From assembly GCA_045046885.1 (NCBI GenBank), contig JASFYX010000004.1:62001-126000 (forward strand): a DNA stretch of 64,000 bases, read 5' to 3'. The stretch's first letter is position 1. Every line of letters begins with the position of its first letter. The notes under the pieces are model-generated. The model had not been told where the DNA came from, searched no databases, and was given only the letters and a program-made list of their open reading frames with translations. A program made the translations under genes and the position numbers. Shown here piece by piece: positions 51,734 to 59,916 of the stretch. Source of the DNA: CG1-02-35-72 sp045046885. Lineage in GTDB: Bacteria > Bacteroidota > Bacteroidia > Flavobacteriales > Flavobacteriaceae.

Positions 51734-53035
51734 TTATTCTTCATCTGGATATTCTTTTTCTGTTACTTTAAATTCTTGATGATTTTTGAACCATCCTAAT
51801 AATTCAACATCCTTCTTTATTTGTAACTCTTTCTCCTTTGCAAATGGCACTATATCTTTCAAAAGTCCCATTTTAAATTGTTTAAACTCGTTTGTAGTTG
51901 CAATCAAAATCATTGTTTTACTTTTGTAATTTGAGTAAACACAAAAACTGTCTAATGCAATTTCAAGAAGAGTATTAACCATTTCTTCTTGCATTTCTTG
52001 TGGATAAAAAGCAAACACAATTCCAGTTCCGTCAAAGTCAGCATATCTTCTTGCAAGAAAATCTCCTTTTGCATCCTTGTATGTGTCGAAGAATTGTAAG
52101 AAATTATTTGAAATGACCCTACGGTTAAATCTGTTAAATGACATAATCTCAGTTGCCAGTTCAATTGAATTTTCACTAATATTAGTCAAAATTTCTCTTT
52201 TTACAAGTTCGTCAAGGAAGTAACTATTTTTGTCTAACTCTCTTTTTGTTTTTACTTGCTTTTGTTGATTAAAGTCTACCCAATTTCCGTCTAATTGAAC
52301 AAACATTCCGTTATATTCCTTTGATTTTATATATTCAGGAAAAGTTCTTTGATTTTTTAAATAATGAGCCAATAAATCGTGTTCAGTACCCGAAATTAAT
52401 ATACTCTGTTGCTCTGTTGGGTTAAATTTCTTTTGGGTAAATTCAAAAAACTGGTTTGCTGTTTCAACAGGAAAATCGTTTTCATCAGCGGGTAGAATTG
52501 TAACAGTCTTGTCAGAGAATAACTCTTCTCTTTTTCTTAAATATTCTAAAAAATCCGGAATTGTATCTAGCTCTTGAATTATTGTCTGAAATGCTTCTTT
52601 GTCAAGAAGAGTAATAAATTTTTCGTTTTTAGTTTCTTTATTAAATGGGTAAAATCTAACACCTTCACCAAGGTTAATAATTACTCTGTGTATGTTTTTA
52701 ATTTTTTTCTTTGGAAACCGTTCAATTTCTCTTTTAGGATGCTTAATAAAAATATTTCTATCATTATTAAATAACTTTCTTTCTGCACCATAAATTTGTT
52801 TCACAGCTTTGTCAATTGTCCGTCTGAAATACCTTGAATAAAAGTCTTTAAATTCATAATTTTTAACTGAAATAATAATCAAATTGTCCGAAAATAAAAT
52901 CAGTAAGTCACAAATTTCTTTTTTGTCTCCATTTTCATCTTTGGGACTTGGGTAACACCAATGCTCTATGAAAGAATTAAAAGCAATTCTATTCACAAAA
53001 TCTTCACCGATATTTCCTTTTTCTACTGAGTTCAT
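51734..53035 (-). CDS. Putative PD-(D/E)XK nuclease-like protein
   Basis: Not recognised as a named family. The 433-residue cytosolic protein opens with KGNIGEDFVNRIAFNSFIEHW and then KKEICDLLILFSDNLIIISVKNYEF (38-62). A helix with GE (10-11) followed by E40, D43 and K58 on two strands is the pattern of PD-(D/E)XK nuclease folds, with I-S-V-K in place of the common E-x-K, as in several restriction-type and defence-associated nucleases. The rest (about 65-433) has no recognisable motif. It is a single accessory gene with no obvious partner, flanked downstream by a 16-base inverted repeat and upstream by REP-like repeats. A defence role is possible but only inferred from fold pattern and setting. 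Confidence 0.65.
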   Translation of the reverse strand: MNSVEKGNIGEDFVNRIAFNSFIEHWCYPSPKDENGDKKEICDLLILFSDNLIIISVKNYEFKDFYSRYFRRTIDKAVKQIYGAERKLFNNDRNIFIKHPKREIERFPKKKIKNIHRVIINLGEGVRFYPFNKETKNEKFITLLDKEAFQTIIQELDTIPDFLEYLRKREELFSDKTVTILPADENDFPVETANQFFEFTQKKFNPTEQQSILISGTEHDLLAHYLKNQRTFPEYIKSKEYNGMFVQLDGNWVDFNQQKQVKTKRELDKNSYFLDELVKREILTNISENSIELATEIMSFNRFNRRVISNNFLQFFDTYKDAKGDFLARRYADFDGTGIVFAFYPQEMQEEMVNTLLEIALDSFCVYSNYKSKTMILIATTNEFKQFKMGLLKDIVPFAKEKELQIKKDVELLGWFKNHQEFKVTEKEYPDEE

Positions 53036-53470
53036 TATCTTAGTAATGAATTAAATCGTACGGTAAGCGAATTTAAACTTTTTACAGTTTAATAGCAATA
53101 TTTTTGTAATATATTTATAATAAAGTTGTTATAGGATGTCTTTGCGAGGAGTCCCGATAGCTATTGGGTTGACGTGGCCTGCCCGTACCGAAAAGGTACG
53201 TTCGGGCGGGCAATCTTTTTATAATAGTAACAATGCTCAAGAGATAACCACGTCCACGCAAAAGCGTGGTCTCGTTAAGACGTTTCTTTTTTCCGTCTTT
53301 GCGAAGGACGACTAAAAGGAGGACTGTGGCAATCTCTTTATAATAGTAACAATGTTCAAGAGATAACCACGTCACTGCGTTCCTCGTTAAGACATTTGCT
53401 AGTAGAATAAATTAGTACTCAGTCTTATCCTCTAAACTTTCCCATTTATTAAAAGGCTTTAAAGCGGTAG
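53036..53470. repeat. Repeat-rich spacer, direct repeat copy A
   Basis: No intact gene. 53241-53469 matches 54904-55132 with no gap and 17 differences by my count; patchy similarity with insertions extends left to about 53043 (matching from about 54733). Inside are palindromic elements of the CGTCTTTGCGAGGA...GTGGCAATCTC type, two of them 119 bases apart (GAGATAACCACGTC at 53241 and 53360). The right end abuts the Fic gene stop. Confidence 0.85.
53412..53469 (-). pseudogene. 3'-terminal fragment of a guanine deaminase gene
   Basis: On the minus strand this encodes TALKPFNKWESLEDKTEY and a TAA stop, matching IALEPFNKWEALEDKTEY-TGA at the end of the intact deaminase gene at 55075. Most base changes are synonymous, including the stop codon. 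The fragment is cut at its 5' side by the end of the Fic gene. Confidence 0.85.
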
Positions 53471-54613
53471 TTAATTTTCATTTCTGTTAAATAAGTCAAA
53501 ATATTCCTTAAAGATAAATTTTCTATTTCTTTTAAATCCTGTGTATTCTTGAATTATATTTAATTTTTCAAAGTCCACCAATAATCTATTTGCTGTTGAA
53601 TGTGCAATACTTAATTCTTCTACTAATTTATTTGATGTGATAATTGGATTTTGGAACAGTACTTTAAGCACTTTCATTCCTTTTTCTGTTTTGCTTCCTA
53701 ATTTTGGTAGTCTTTCGTTTTCAATATCTGATTTCAATGTTATGATATCTTTAAATACTTGTATTGATGATTTAGATGTTTCAATTACGCCAACTAAGAA
53801 AAATGTAATCCATTGTTCCAAATCATTGTTTAATCTCGCTTGCATTAAATTATCGTAGTAATAACTTCGATGTTTTTCAAAGAAATCTGACAAATACAAT
53901 GCAGGCTTTTTCAAAATATCATTACTTACTAAATAAAGTGTTATTAATAACCTTCCTAGTCTTCCATTACCGTCAAGAAATGGGTGAATAGTTTCAAATT
54001 GATAATGTGCAATAGCAATTTTTATTAAATGCGGAACATAATTATCATTGTCGTTTAAAAACAGTTCTAAATCACTCATTAAATCTGCTAATTCATTGTG
54101 GTGTGGTGGAATAAATATGGCGTCTTTTAAAGCCGCACCAATCCAATTTTGACTTTTTCTAAATTCTCCCGGTAATTTATGTTTTCCCCTTACACCTTTT
54201 AATAATATTTTATGTGTGTTTTTTATCAATCTGTTTGATAAAGGCAGTTTTTCAAGTTCAGTAATTGAGTAGTTTATTGCGTTGATGTAATTCTGTACTT
54301 CAATCCAATCATTTCTCTTTTCGGGGTTAATTTCTTCTTCTTTCAAAAGGACTTCTTCCATATTGGTTTTTGTTCCTTCGATTTTACTTGAAGTCATTGC
54401 TTCTTTTGATATGTGCATTTTGATAAAAAAATCAACATCTGGGATTAGTTGAGAGAATGCATTTAATTCTCCTAATAATCTATTTGCTTCTGATAATAAT
54501 AAGTTGATTTTTGGTGAAGAAATTATCCATTCCTTTGTTACTTTTTCAGGTGAAAAAGAGGAATATTCAATCTGTTTTACATATTTACCTGCAATGAAAT
54601 CTTTAATATCCAT
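53471..54613 (-). CDS. Fic-domain protein with built-in inhibitory motif and winged-helix end
   Basis: A 380-residue Fic protein; active relatives transfer AMP (or another nucleotide part) to hydroxyl groups of target proteins. The N-terminal Fic_N-type part contains TSSKIEGTK, with S75, E79 and G80 forming the (S/T)xxxE(G/N) inhibitory motif that blocks ATP binding, so the antitoxin is in the same chain (class II). The catalytic loop is HPFLDGNGRLGR (210-221), fully consensus with H210. The flap region IFIPPHHNELADLM is also intact. A C-terminal winged helix (about 300-370, SNKLVEELSIAHSTANRLL) suggests DNA binding or autoregulation. The gene sits between two long direct repeats, a sign of recent insertion. 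Confidence 0.93.
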   Translation of the reverse strand: MDIKDFIAGKYVKQIEYSSFSPEKVTKEWIISSPKINLLLSEANRLLGELNAFSQLIPDVDFFIKMHISKEAMTSSKIEGTKTNMEEVLLKEEEINPEKRNDWIEVQNYINAINYSITELEKLPLSNRLIKNTHKILLKGVRGKHKLPGEFRKSQNWIGAALKDAIFIPPHHNELADLMSDLELFLNDNDNYVPHLIKIAIAHYQFETIHPFLDGNGRLGRLLITLYLVSNDILKKPALYLSDFFEKHRSYYYDNLMQARLNNDLEQWITFFLVGVIETSKSSIQVFKDIITLKSDIENERLPKLGSKTEKGMKVLKVLFQNPIITSNKLVEELSIAHSTANRLLVDFEKLNIIQEYTGFKRNRKFIFKEYFDLFNRNEN

Positions 54614-55074
54614 TTATTATTATTTTTGCAAATATAGGAATTTATATTTTCATTTTTATTGATTTGTGAAAATATAACAATTCTTGTTTTCATTTGGGGT
54701 ATTACCGCTAATGTTAAGATATGATATCGTTTTAATGAATTATATCGTTCGATACTTGTCTGCCTTAGGCGTGAAGCGAATTTAAACTTTTTTATAATTA
54801 AAAGCAATAAAAAGTTAAAGCATTTATTATAAATATATTAAATGGTTTGCGTCTTTGCGAGCGCAGCGTGGCAATCTCTCAGTAGTGTGTAACAAGACAT
54901 CATGAGATAACCACGCCCACGCAAAAGCGTGGCCTCGTTAAGACGTTTCTTTTTTCCGTCTTTGCGAAGGACGACTAAAAGGAGGACTGTGGCAATCTCT
55001 TTATAATAGTAACAATGTTCAAGAGATAACTACGTCACTGCGCTCCTCGTTAAGACATTTATTAGTAGAATAAA
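54614..55074. repeat. Repeat-rich spacer, direct repeat copy B
   Basis: No gene. 54904-55132 is the second copy of the long direct repeat (its right 58 bases are the 3' end of guaD); similarity to copy A goes on, with indels, to about 54733. It includes palindromic CGTCTTTGCGAG...GTGGCAATCTC elements. The part next to the Fic gene (54614-54732) is AT-rich, with ATGATATCGTTTTAATGAAT and a second ATATCG, and probably holds the Fic promoter. Confidence 0.8.
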
Positions 55075-55551
55075 TCAGTACTCAGTCTTGTCCTCTAGGG
55101 CCTCCCATTTATTAAAAGGCTCTAAGGCGATATCTCTGGCACATTGCTCAAAGGGAATACTGCGTTTGTCGAAATCTAAAGCAATTTCTTTATAGATAAA
55201 GGCGTCGTCAAAACCAATTTTAGCGGCATCGGCTTTGGTACTGCCATAAAAAACCTTATCGGGTCTGGCCCAATAAATAGCACCGAGACACATAGGGCAG
55301 GGCTCACAAGAAGTATAAATTATACATCCTGTTAACTGAAAAGATTTTAAGTTTTTACACGCTTCGCGAATAGCAGTCACTTCGGCATGGGCAGTTGGGT
55401 CGTTGGTAGAGGTTACTTTATTATTACCGCTGCCAATTATTTTACCATCTTTGACTATGACGCAACCAAAAGGACCTCCTTCGTTGTTGTCCATGCCATT
55501 TAAGGCTGCCTTTACGGCAGCCTTAATAAATTTTTTATGTGTGTTTTCCAT
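55075..55551 (-). CDS. guaD: Guanine deaminase (cytidine deaminase-like fold)
   Basis: A 158-residue zinc-dependent nucleobase deaminase, most like the GuaD type that converts guanine to xanthine. The zinc site is complete: HAE (H55, E57) in DPTAHAEVTAIREACK and PCPMC (C85, C88) in TSCEPCPMCLGAIYWARP. GGPFGCVIVKDGKIIGSG precedes it. The C-terminal end (FNKWEALEDKTEY) fits GuaD, which has a swapped C-terminal segment with functional weight. tRNA adenosine deaminase TadA is less likely because of this tail. The stop is four bases before fumC's reading order (it follows fumC after three bases). The last 58 bases are duplicated at 53412-53469. Confidence 0.9.
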   Translation of the reverse strand: MENTHKKFIKAAVKAALNGMDNNEGGPFGCVIVKDGKIIGSGNNKVTSTNDPTAHAEVTAIREACKNLKSFQLTGCIIYTSCEPCPMCLGAIYWARPDKVFYGSTKADAAKIGFDDAFIYKEIALDFDKRSIPFEQCARDIALEPFNKWEALEDKTEY

Positions 55552-55554
55552 ATA

Positions 55555-56952
55555 TTATTTTAAGCTTCCAACCATATCTTCGGGTTTAACCCAAGCATCA
55601 AATTCAGAGGCTGTTAAAAAGCCCAAATTTACGGCTTCTTCTTTTAAAGTCGTGCCATTTTTATGCGCTGTTTTAGCAATTTTAGCGGCTTTTTCGTAAC
55701 CAATTTTTGGATTAAGAGCTGTTACCAACATCAAAGAATTGTTGAGTAATTCTTTAATACGTTCGTAATTAGGCTCAATTCCTACCACACAATTTACATT
55801 AAATGATAGGCAAGCATCCCCAATAAGTTGGGCTGATTGTAAAATGTTTGCAGCCATAACAGGTTTAAATACATTCAGTTCAAAATGACCAGTAGCGCCT
55901 CCCATAGTAATAGCCACATCGTTACCCATAACTTGTGCCGCTACCATTGTAAGCGCTTCAGATTGTGTTGGATTGACTTTTCCTGGCATAATAGAAGAAC
56001 CAGGTTCGTTGGCGGGAATCATAATTTCGCCAATACCTGAACGTGGGCCAGAAGCTAATAAACGAATATCGTTGGCAATTTTCATACAGCTAACAGCTAA
56101 TTGTTTTAAAGCGCCATGAGTTTCTACTATCGCATCGTGAGCTGCTAAAGCTTCGTATTTATTTTCGGCAGTTTTAAAAGGCAAATTGGTGAAATCGGCA
56201 ATGTATTTAGCAACGAGAACGTCATAACCTTTTGGGGTGTTGATACCTGTTCCTACGGCAGTTCCGCCTAAGGCAAGTTCTGATAAATGTTCTAAGGTAT
56301 TTTCTAAAGCTTTTAAACCGTGCGTTAATTGCGAAGCGTAGCCACTAAATTCTTGTCCCAATGTTAAAGGTGTAGCGTCCATTAAATGGGTACGGCCAAT
56401 TTTTACCACATTAGCAAATGCTTTACTCTTTGCTAATAAGCCATCGCGTAAAGCGGTGACACCCGGAATAGTAACATCAATAATTTTTTTATAGGCCGCA
56501 ATGTGCATACCCGTTGGAAAAGTGTCATTTGAAGATTGTGATTTATTGACGTCATCGTTAGGATGGATAATTTTTTGAGTATCAGTCAATTTACCACCAC
56601 TATTAAAATGCGCTTTGTTGGCAATAACTTCATTACAGTTCATATTGCTCTGCGTACCAGAACCGGTTTGCCAAATGACAAGCGGAAATTCGTCGAAAAG
56701 TTTACCTTCTAAAATTTCATCGCAAACTTGCGCAATAGCATCTCTTTTGTCTTCAGATAAAACGCCTAAGTTGCAATTTGCAAAAGCTGCGGCTTTTTTT
56801 AAGTAAGCAAAACCTACAATTATTTCTTTAGGCATAGAGGCCGGAGGTCCTATTTTAAAATTATTGCGTGAACGTTCTGTTTGGGCGCCCCAAAAACGGT
56901 TTTCGGGAACTTGTACTTCGCCAATCGTGTCATGTTCTATTCTGTATTTCAT
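55555..56952 (-). CDS. fumC: Class II fumarate hydratase
   Basis: Iron-independent fumarase (465 residues) of the citric acid cycle, converting fumarate to malate. Seen: RFWGAQTERSRNNF (19-32), WQTGSGTQSNMN (94-105), SSNDTFPTGMHIA (140-152), the catalytic base region GRTHLMDATP (187-195) and the signature loop GSSIMPGKVNP (318-328) with the catalytic serine. Length and motifs exclude argininosuccinate lyase and aspartase as better fits. guaD follows after three bases and is probably co-transcribed. A consensus -7 element lies at 56981-56988. Confidence 0.97.
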   Translation of the reverse strand: MKYRIEHDTIGEVQVPENRFWGAQTERSRNNFKIGPPASMPKEIIVGFAYLKKAAAFANCNLGVLSEDKRDAIAQVCDEILEGKLFDEFPLVIWQTGSGTQSNMNCNEVIANKAHFNSGGKLTDTQKIIHPNDDVNKSQSSNDTFPTGMHIAAYKKIIDVTIPGVTALRDGLLAKSKAFANVVKIGRTHLMDATPLTLGQEFSGYASQLTHGLKALENTLEHLSELALGGTAVGTGINTPKGYDVLVAKYIADFTNLPFKTAENKYEALAAHDAIVETHGALKQLAVSCMKIANDIRLLASGPRSGIGEIMIPANEPGSSIMPGKVNPTQSEALTMVAAQVMGNDVAITMGGATGHFELNVFKPVMAANILQSAQLIGDACLSFNVNCVVGIEPNYERIKELLNNSLMLVTALNPKIGYEKAAKIAKTAHKNGTTLKEEAVNLGFLTASEFDAWVKPEDMVGSLK

Positions 56953-56980
56953 GGTAATATGATTTTATATAAATAACAGA

Positions 56981-56988
56981 CAAAGTTA
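56981..56988 (-). promoter_or_regulatory. Promoter -7 element of fumC
   Basis: TAACTTTG on the minus strand matches TAnnTTTG, 28 bases before the ATG at 56952. Confidence 0.6.
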
Positions 56989-57044
56989 CAAAATAGCCCA
57001 AATACAAAGATGAGAAATGTCAGTTTTATCTCTCAAACATATTT

Positions 57045-57084
57045 TAAATCTGAGTTCGATCCAAGGTTTAATTTTCAGAATCTC
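57045..57084. repeat. Dispersed 40-base repeat, copy 2 (inverted)
   Basis: The reverse complement of this segment matches 1307-1346 (AATTAAACC and GAACTCAGATTTA cores). It lies upstream of the 54-residue membrane protein gene. Confidence 0.6.
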
Positions 57085-57136
57085 AAGAAAAGGTGAGATT
57101 TATTAAACAAAATTTTGTGTAAATCAAATTATAATT

Positions 57137-57144
57137 TACTTTTG
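57137..57144 (+). promoter_or_regulatory. Promoter -7 element of the 54-residue protein gene
   Basis: TACTTTTG matches TAnnTTTG, 28 bases before the ATG at 57173. Confidence 0.6.
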
Positions 57145-57172
57145 GCAAAAGTTTTAATACAAAGCAAATACT

Positions 57173-57337
57173 ATGGAATTTCAACAGTTTTTAGGTTTAC
57201 TCATCTTTTTATTCATTTTTACAGCCGGATTTTGGTTGATGTTGTTTTTATTGTCGTTTGTTGTCCCTTATTGGCTCATGGGCAGTTGGGGAGAAAGATG
57301 GAAAGAACATCGTGAAGCTAAAAAAGCTAAAAAGTAA
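57173..57337 (+). CDS. Small membrane protein, 54 residues
   Basis: A short gene with its own consensus promoter and a strong terminator, which together make it convincing. The product starts MEFQQFLGLLIFLFIFTAGF, continues with a second hydrophobic stretch (FLLSFVVPYWLMG) and ends in a charged cytoplasmic-type tail (ERWKEHREAKKAKK). About residues 6-36 can span the membrane once as a long helix or twice as a hairpin. No family is recognised. It could be a regulator or stabiliser of a membrane complex. No neighbour on the same strand gives a hint: fumC lies divergent on the left, a TonB receptor converges on the right. Confidence 0.85.
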   Translation: MEFQQFLGLLIFLFIFTAGFWLMLFLLSFVVPYWLMGSWGERWKEHREAKKAKK

Positions 57338-57364
57338 ATTTCAGTTAAAATAAACGTTAATAGA

Positions 57365-57391
57365 AGAGGTTGCCACGGCAGCCTCTTTTTT
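57365..57391 (+). terminator. Intrinsic terminator after the 54-residue protein gene
   Basis: AGAGGTTGC - CACG - GCAGCCTCT (9-base stem with one G-T pair) followed by a T-run that meets the end of the converging TonB receptor gene. Confidence 0.9.
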
Positions 57392-59813
57392 ATTTAAAAT
57401 CGTCTGCATCTATATCGTAAAAACGGTTGTGCTTATCGCGACGTTTCTTTTGTTTGATTCTATAGGTAAACGACAGTAAAAATTGACGGTCGTTGTATTG
57501 TACTCTGCGCAAACTGTTGGTTAAAGCTTCTTCAGAAAATAATTTATCTATTCGTGTCTCAAATATGTCATTAACTCTAAAAGTGAGGGTTGCTTGTTTT
57601 TTGAGAATTTCTTTACTAAAGGCTATTGACGTGTATTGTATGGGTCTTAATTTGATAATTCCTACACCAAATGTTGATTGATAATTGTATTTAATTTGGA
57701 ATTTAAGGCCGTTTTTAAAAGTAACCAAAGACGATACGTTGGTGTACCATCTAAACTCAACATCGTCATACAAGGCATCTATTGTTTTACTGATATCGAC
57801 ATTAAAAAATGAAGAATTGGCTCTTAAACGGATACGTTTAATAGGGTAGTAGGTCAGGTTTAAATCGCCTCCCAAAATAGAATAATTACCGTTATTTATG
57901 GGTTTGCGTTTGAAAATTGTAAAACCATCGCTTGTTGTTAAATTTGTTTTTTCTAGAATATACGTCAGTAAGTCTTTTGAATAAGAATAATAAAGTGAGG
58001 TGCCCAAACGCAACGACTTAAATTTTTTGTAATAACTTAACTCAACAAAATCTGTGTAATACGGATTCAAATCTAAGTTACCTACTGTTTGAAAACGCTC
58101 ATTAGAAAAGCTTATAAACGGGTTAATATTGCGCAAACTAGGGCGGTCTATGCTTCGGCTATAACTAAGGCTTAAAGTACTTTTATCTTTAAATTTGTAG
58201 CTCAAACTGGCAGAAGGAAAAATATCGGTATAGTCTTTTTTGTTATTAGAATTAGCATTTAACAAACCAATATTTATATTTGTATTTTCTATGCGCAAAC
58301 CAAAAGAATAAGACCATTTTTTATAATTAGAATATTGTAAATAAGCCGCATTAATGGTCTCGTCATATTTTACGGTATCGTCAAAACCGCCAATAGTATT
58401 AAAAGTGTTGGTTGTATTGTCTCGTTCGCTTACCTTATAATTGTTATTGTAATTTCTAGTGGCACTTTTAATTCCAGTTTCTATTTGGGCATTTTTACCT
58501 ACAGGTAAAGTATAATCGGTTTGAAAAAGATAGGAGTCTAATTTTTGATCTTTGGTTACATTTTGTTCTTTATTTGGTGCAGAAGGGAAAGTGTTTTCTT
58601 CTAAAATAAGTCCCAAGGCATTGGCTTTGGCATGATTGTAACTAAAATCGACAGATATATTTTCGCCTTCTTTTTTTAAATCTCTTACCAGACTAAGCGT
58701 GTATTCGTAGCGATCTACATTGTTGTCGTTATCTTCTTTTCTATTTGATGTTTTTATTAAGGTATTTGACGCGTCAAAATCGTTTAAAAAACTGCGTGTG
58801 TTGTAGTTTTTATCGCGCGTTTTAAATAAAACAGAAGCGGTTAATATTGTTTTAGTATTTAAGTAAAAGTCGGCGCCAAAGTTTGTTAAAAAGGAATTGG
58901 CTTGTTTTGTTGTCTTATCATTTTCTTCAAAAAAGCCGGTTGTGGTCAGACTCTGATTTAAATATTCTTGTGTTACCAATTCTTTTTCGGGATTGCTACT
59001 GTGATTGTAGCCTGTTGTAGAAAAGAAATTAACAGTTTTAGATCTGTAATTTATATTAGCCGATAAACCGTCGTCATCAGGCATGCCTATATGGGTTTCT
59101 ATAGAGGTATTTAAGCCCATCCCTTTGCCTTTTTTAAGAATGATATTTAGAATACCCCCGCTACTTTCAGCATCGTATTTAGCCGATTTATTGGTGATAA
59201 TTACAACCTTTTCTATAGAATTGGCAGGGATAGCTGTTAAATTACTCATATCGCCATCTACAATTCCCGAAGGCTTGCCATTAATTAATATCTGAATATT
59301 ACTGTTATTTCTTATGCTGACAGAATTATCGGCGCCCACGCTAACGTAAGGAGCATTGTCTAAAACCGTAAGCGCAGTACCGCCGGCATTGGCAATATCT
59401 TTAGAGACATTGTATATTTTTTTATCTAGCTTAAATTCAACGATGTCTTTTGTGTAATTCAGTTCAACAGCTTTTAGCTTATCTACATTATAATTTAAAA
59501 TGATGACTCCTAAGTTTGTGTTTTTAGTAAGATTTTGGGTAACCGTATAATTTTTAAACGATAAAAAACTAACCGTTATTTTATATGTTCCGACAGGTAC
59601 GTTTAAACTGAATTTTCCTTTTTTGTTTGTTGTTGTGCCTAAGCTGGTATTATGGATATTATTTTCTAGAAATACGCTGGCATATTCTAAAGGTTTTTTT
59701 GTAGAACTATCTAAAATTTTACCTGTTAGGATTATTTTATCTGATGCTTTTTTTTGGGCTTTTAAGACAGTAAAACTCAACAAAAAACACAGACTTAATA
59801 TAAGATGCTTCAT
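57390..59813 (-). CDS. TonB-dependent receptor of the outer-membrane beta-barrel family 3 type
   Basis: An 807-residue outer-membrane protein. The signal peptide is 1-19 (ending TVLKAQ). A carboxypeptidase-regulatory-like domain (about 28-110, ILTGKILDSSTKKPLEYASV) is followed by a plug-like domain (about 125-230: LTVLDNAPYVSVGADNSVSI, RNNSNIQILINGKPSG, SAKYDAESSGGILNIILKKG) and a barrel (about 240-800, LSLSYSRSIDRPSLRNINPF). The C terminus is a basic cytoplasm-like tail (RIKQKKRRDKHNRFYDIDADDFK) rather than a terminal aromatic strand. The substrate is unknown. A palindrome at 59820-59840 lies just before the start codon. Confidence 0.9.
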   Translation of the reverse strand: MKHLILSLCFLLSFTVLKAQKKASDKIILTGKILDSSTKKPLEYASVFLENNIHNTSLGTTTNKKGKFSLNVPVGTYKITVSFLSFKNYTVTQNLTKNTNLGVIILNYNVDKLKAVELNYTKDIVEFKLDKKIYNVSKDIANAGGTALTVLDNAPYVSVGADNSVSIRNNSNIQILINGKPSGIVDGDMSNLTAIPANSIEKVVIITNKSAKYDAESSGGILNIILKKGKGMGLNTSIETHIGMPDDDGLSANINYRSKTVNFFSTTGYNHSSNPEKELVTQEYLNQSLTTTGFFEENDKTTKQANSFLTNFGADFYLNTKTILTASVLFKTRDKNYNTRSFLNDFDASNTLIKTSNRKEDNDNNVDRYEYTLSLVRDLKKEGENISVDFSYNHAKANALGLILEENTFPSAPNKEQNVTKDQKLDSYLFQTDYTLPVGKNAQIETGIKSATRNYNNNYKVSERDNTTNTFNTIGGFDDTVKYDETINAAYLQYSNYKKWSYSFGLRIENTNINIGLLNANSNNKKDYTDIFPSASLSYKFKDKSTLSLSYSRSIDRPSLRNINPFISFSNERFQTVGNLDLNPYYTDFVELSYYKKFKSLRLGTSLYYSYSKDLLTYILEKTNLTTSDGFTIFKRKPINNGNYSILGGDLNLTYYPIKRIRLRANSSFFNVDISKTIDALYDDVEFRWYTNVSSLVTFKNGLKFQIKYNYQSTFGVGIIKLRPIQYTSIAFSKEILKKQATLTFRVNDIFETRIDKLFSEEALTNSLRRVQYNDRQFLLSFTYRIKQKKRRDKHNRFYDIDADDFK

Positions 59814-59819
59814 TCAATT

Positions 59820-59840
59820 TTTAGATTTGCGCAATCTAAA
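59820..59840. promoter_or_regulatory. Palindrome just upstream of the TonB receptor start
   Basis: TTTAGATT - TGCGC - AATCTAAA (8-base arms) ends seven bases before the start codon on the minus strand, preceded there by an 11-base T-run. It could be an operator or a leader hairpin that hides the ribosome site. Confidence 0.45.
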
Positions 59841-59916
59841 AAAAAAAACGACTTAAACAAATAGCGGAAATAGGTATTTTTTGACTTTTTTTACACCCAA
59901 AAAAGAGACATGAAAA

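Noticed and set aside
53115..53375. Open frame of 86 codons on the minus strand in the repeat region.
   Set aside because: It translates palindromic repeat DNA (the same stretch appears in two copies with indels elsewhere), starts without a promoter and its product resembles nothing.
53209..53400. Spaced repeats that could be taken for a small CRISPR array.
   Set aside because: Units are unequal, palindromic over their whole length and spaced by other repeats, and there are no cas genes; they are REP-like elements.
51388..55074. A defence island with several cooperating genes.
   Set aside because: Only two accessory genes (putative nuclease and Fic) are present, apparently acquired separately, and no restriction, methylase, CBASS, retron or toxin-antitoxin partner is seen.
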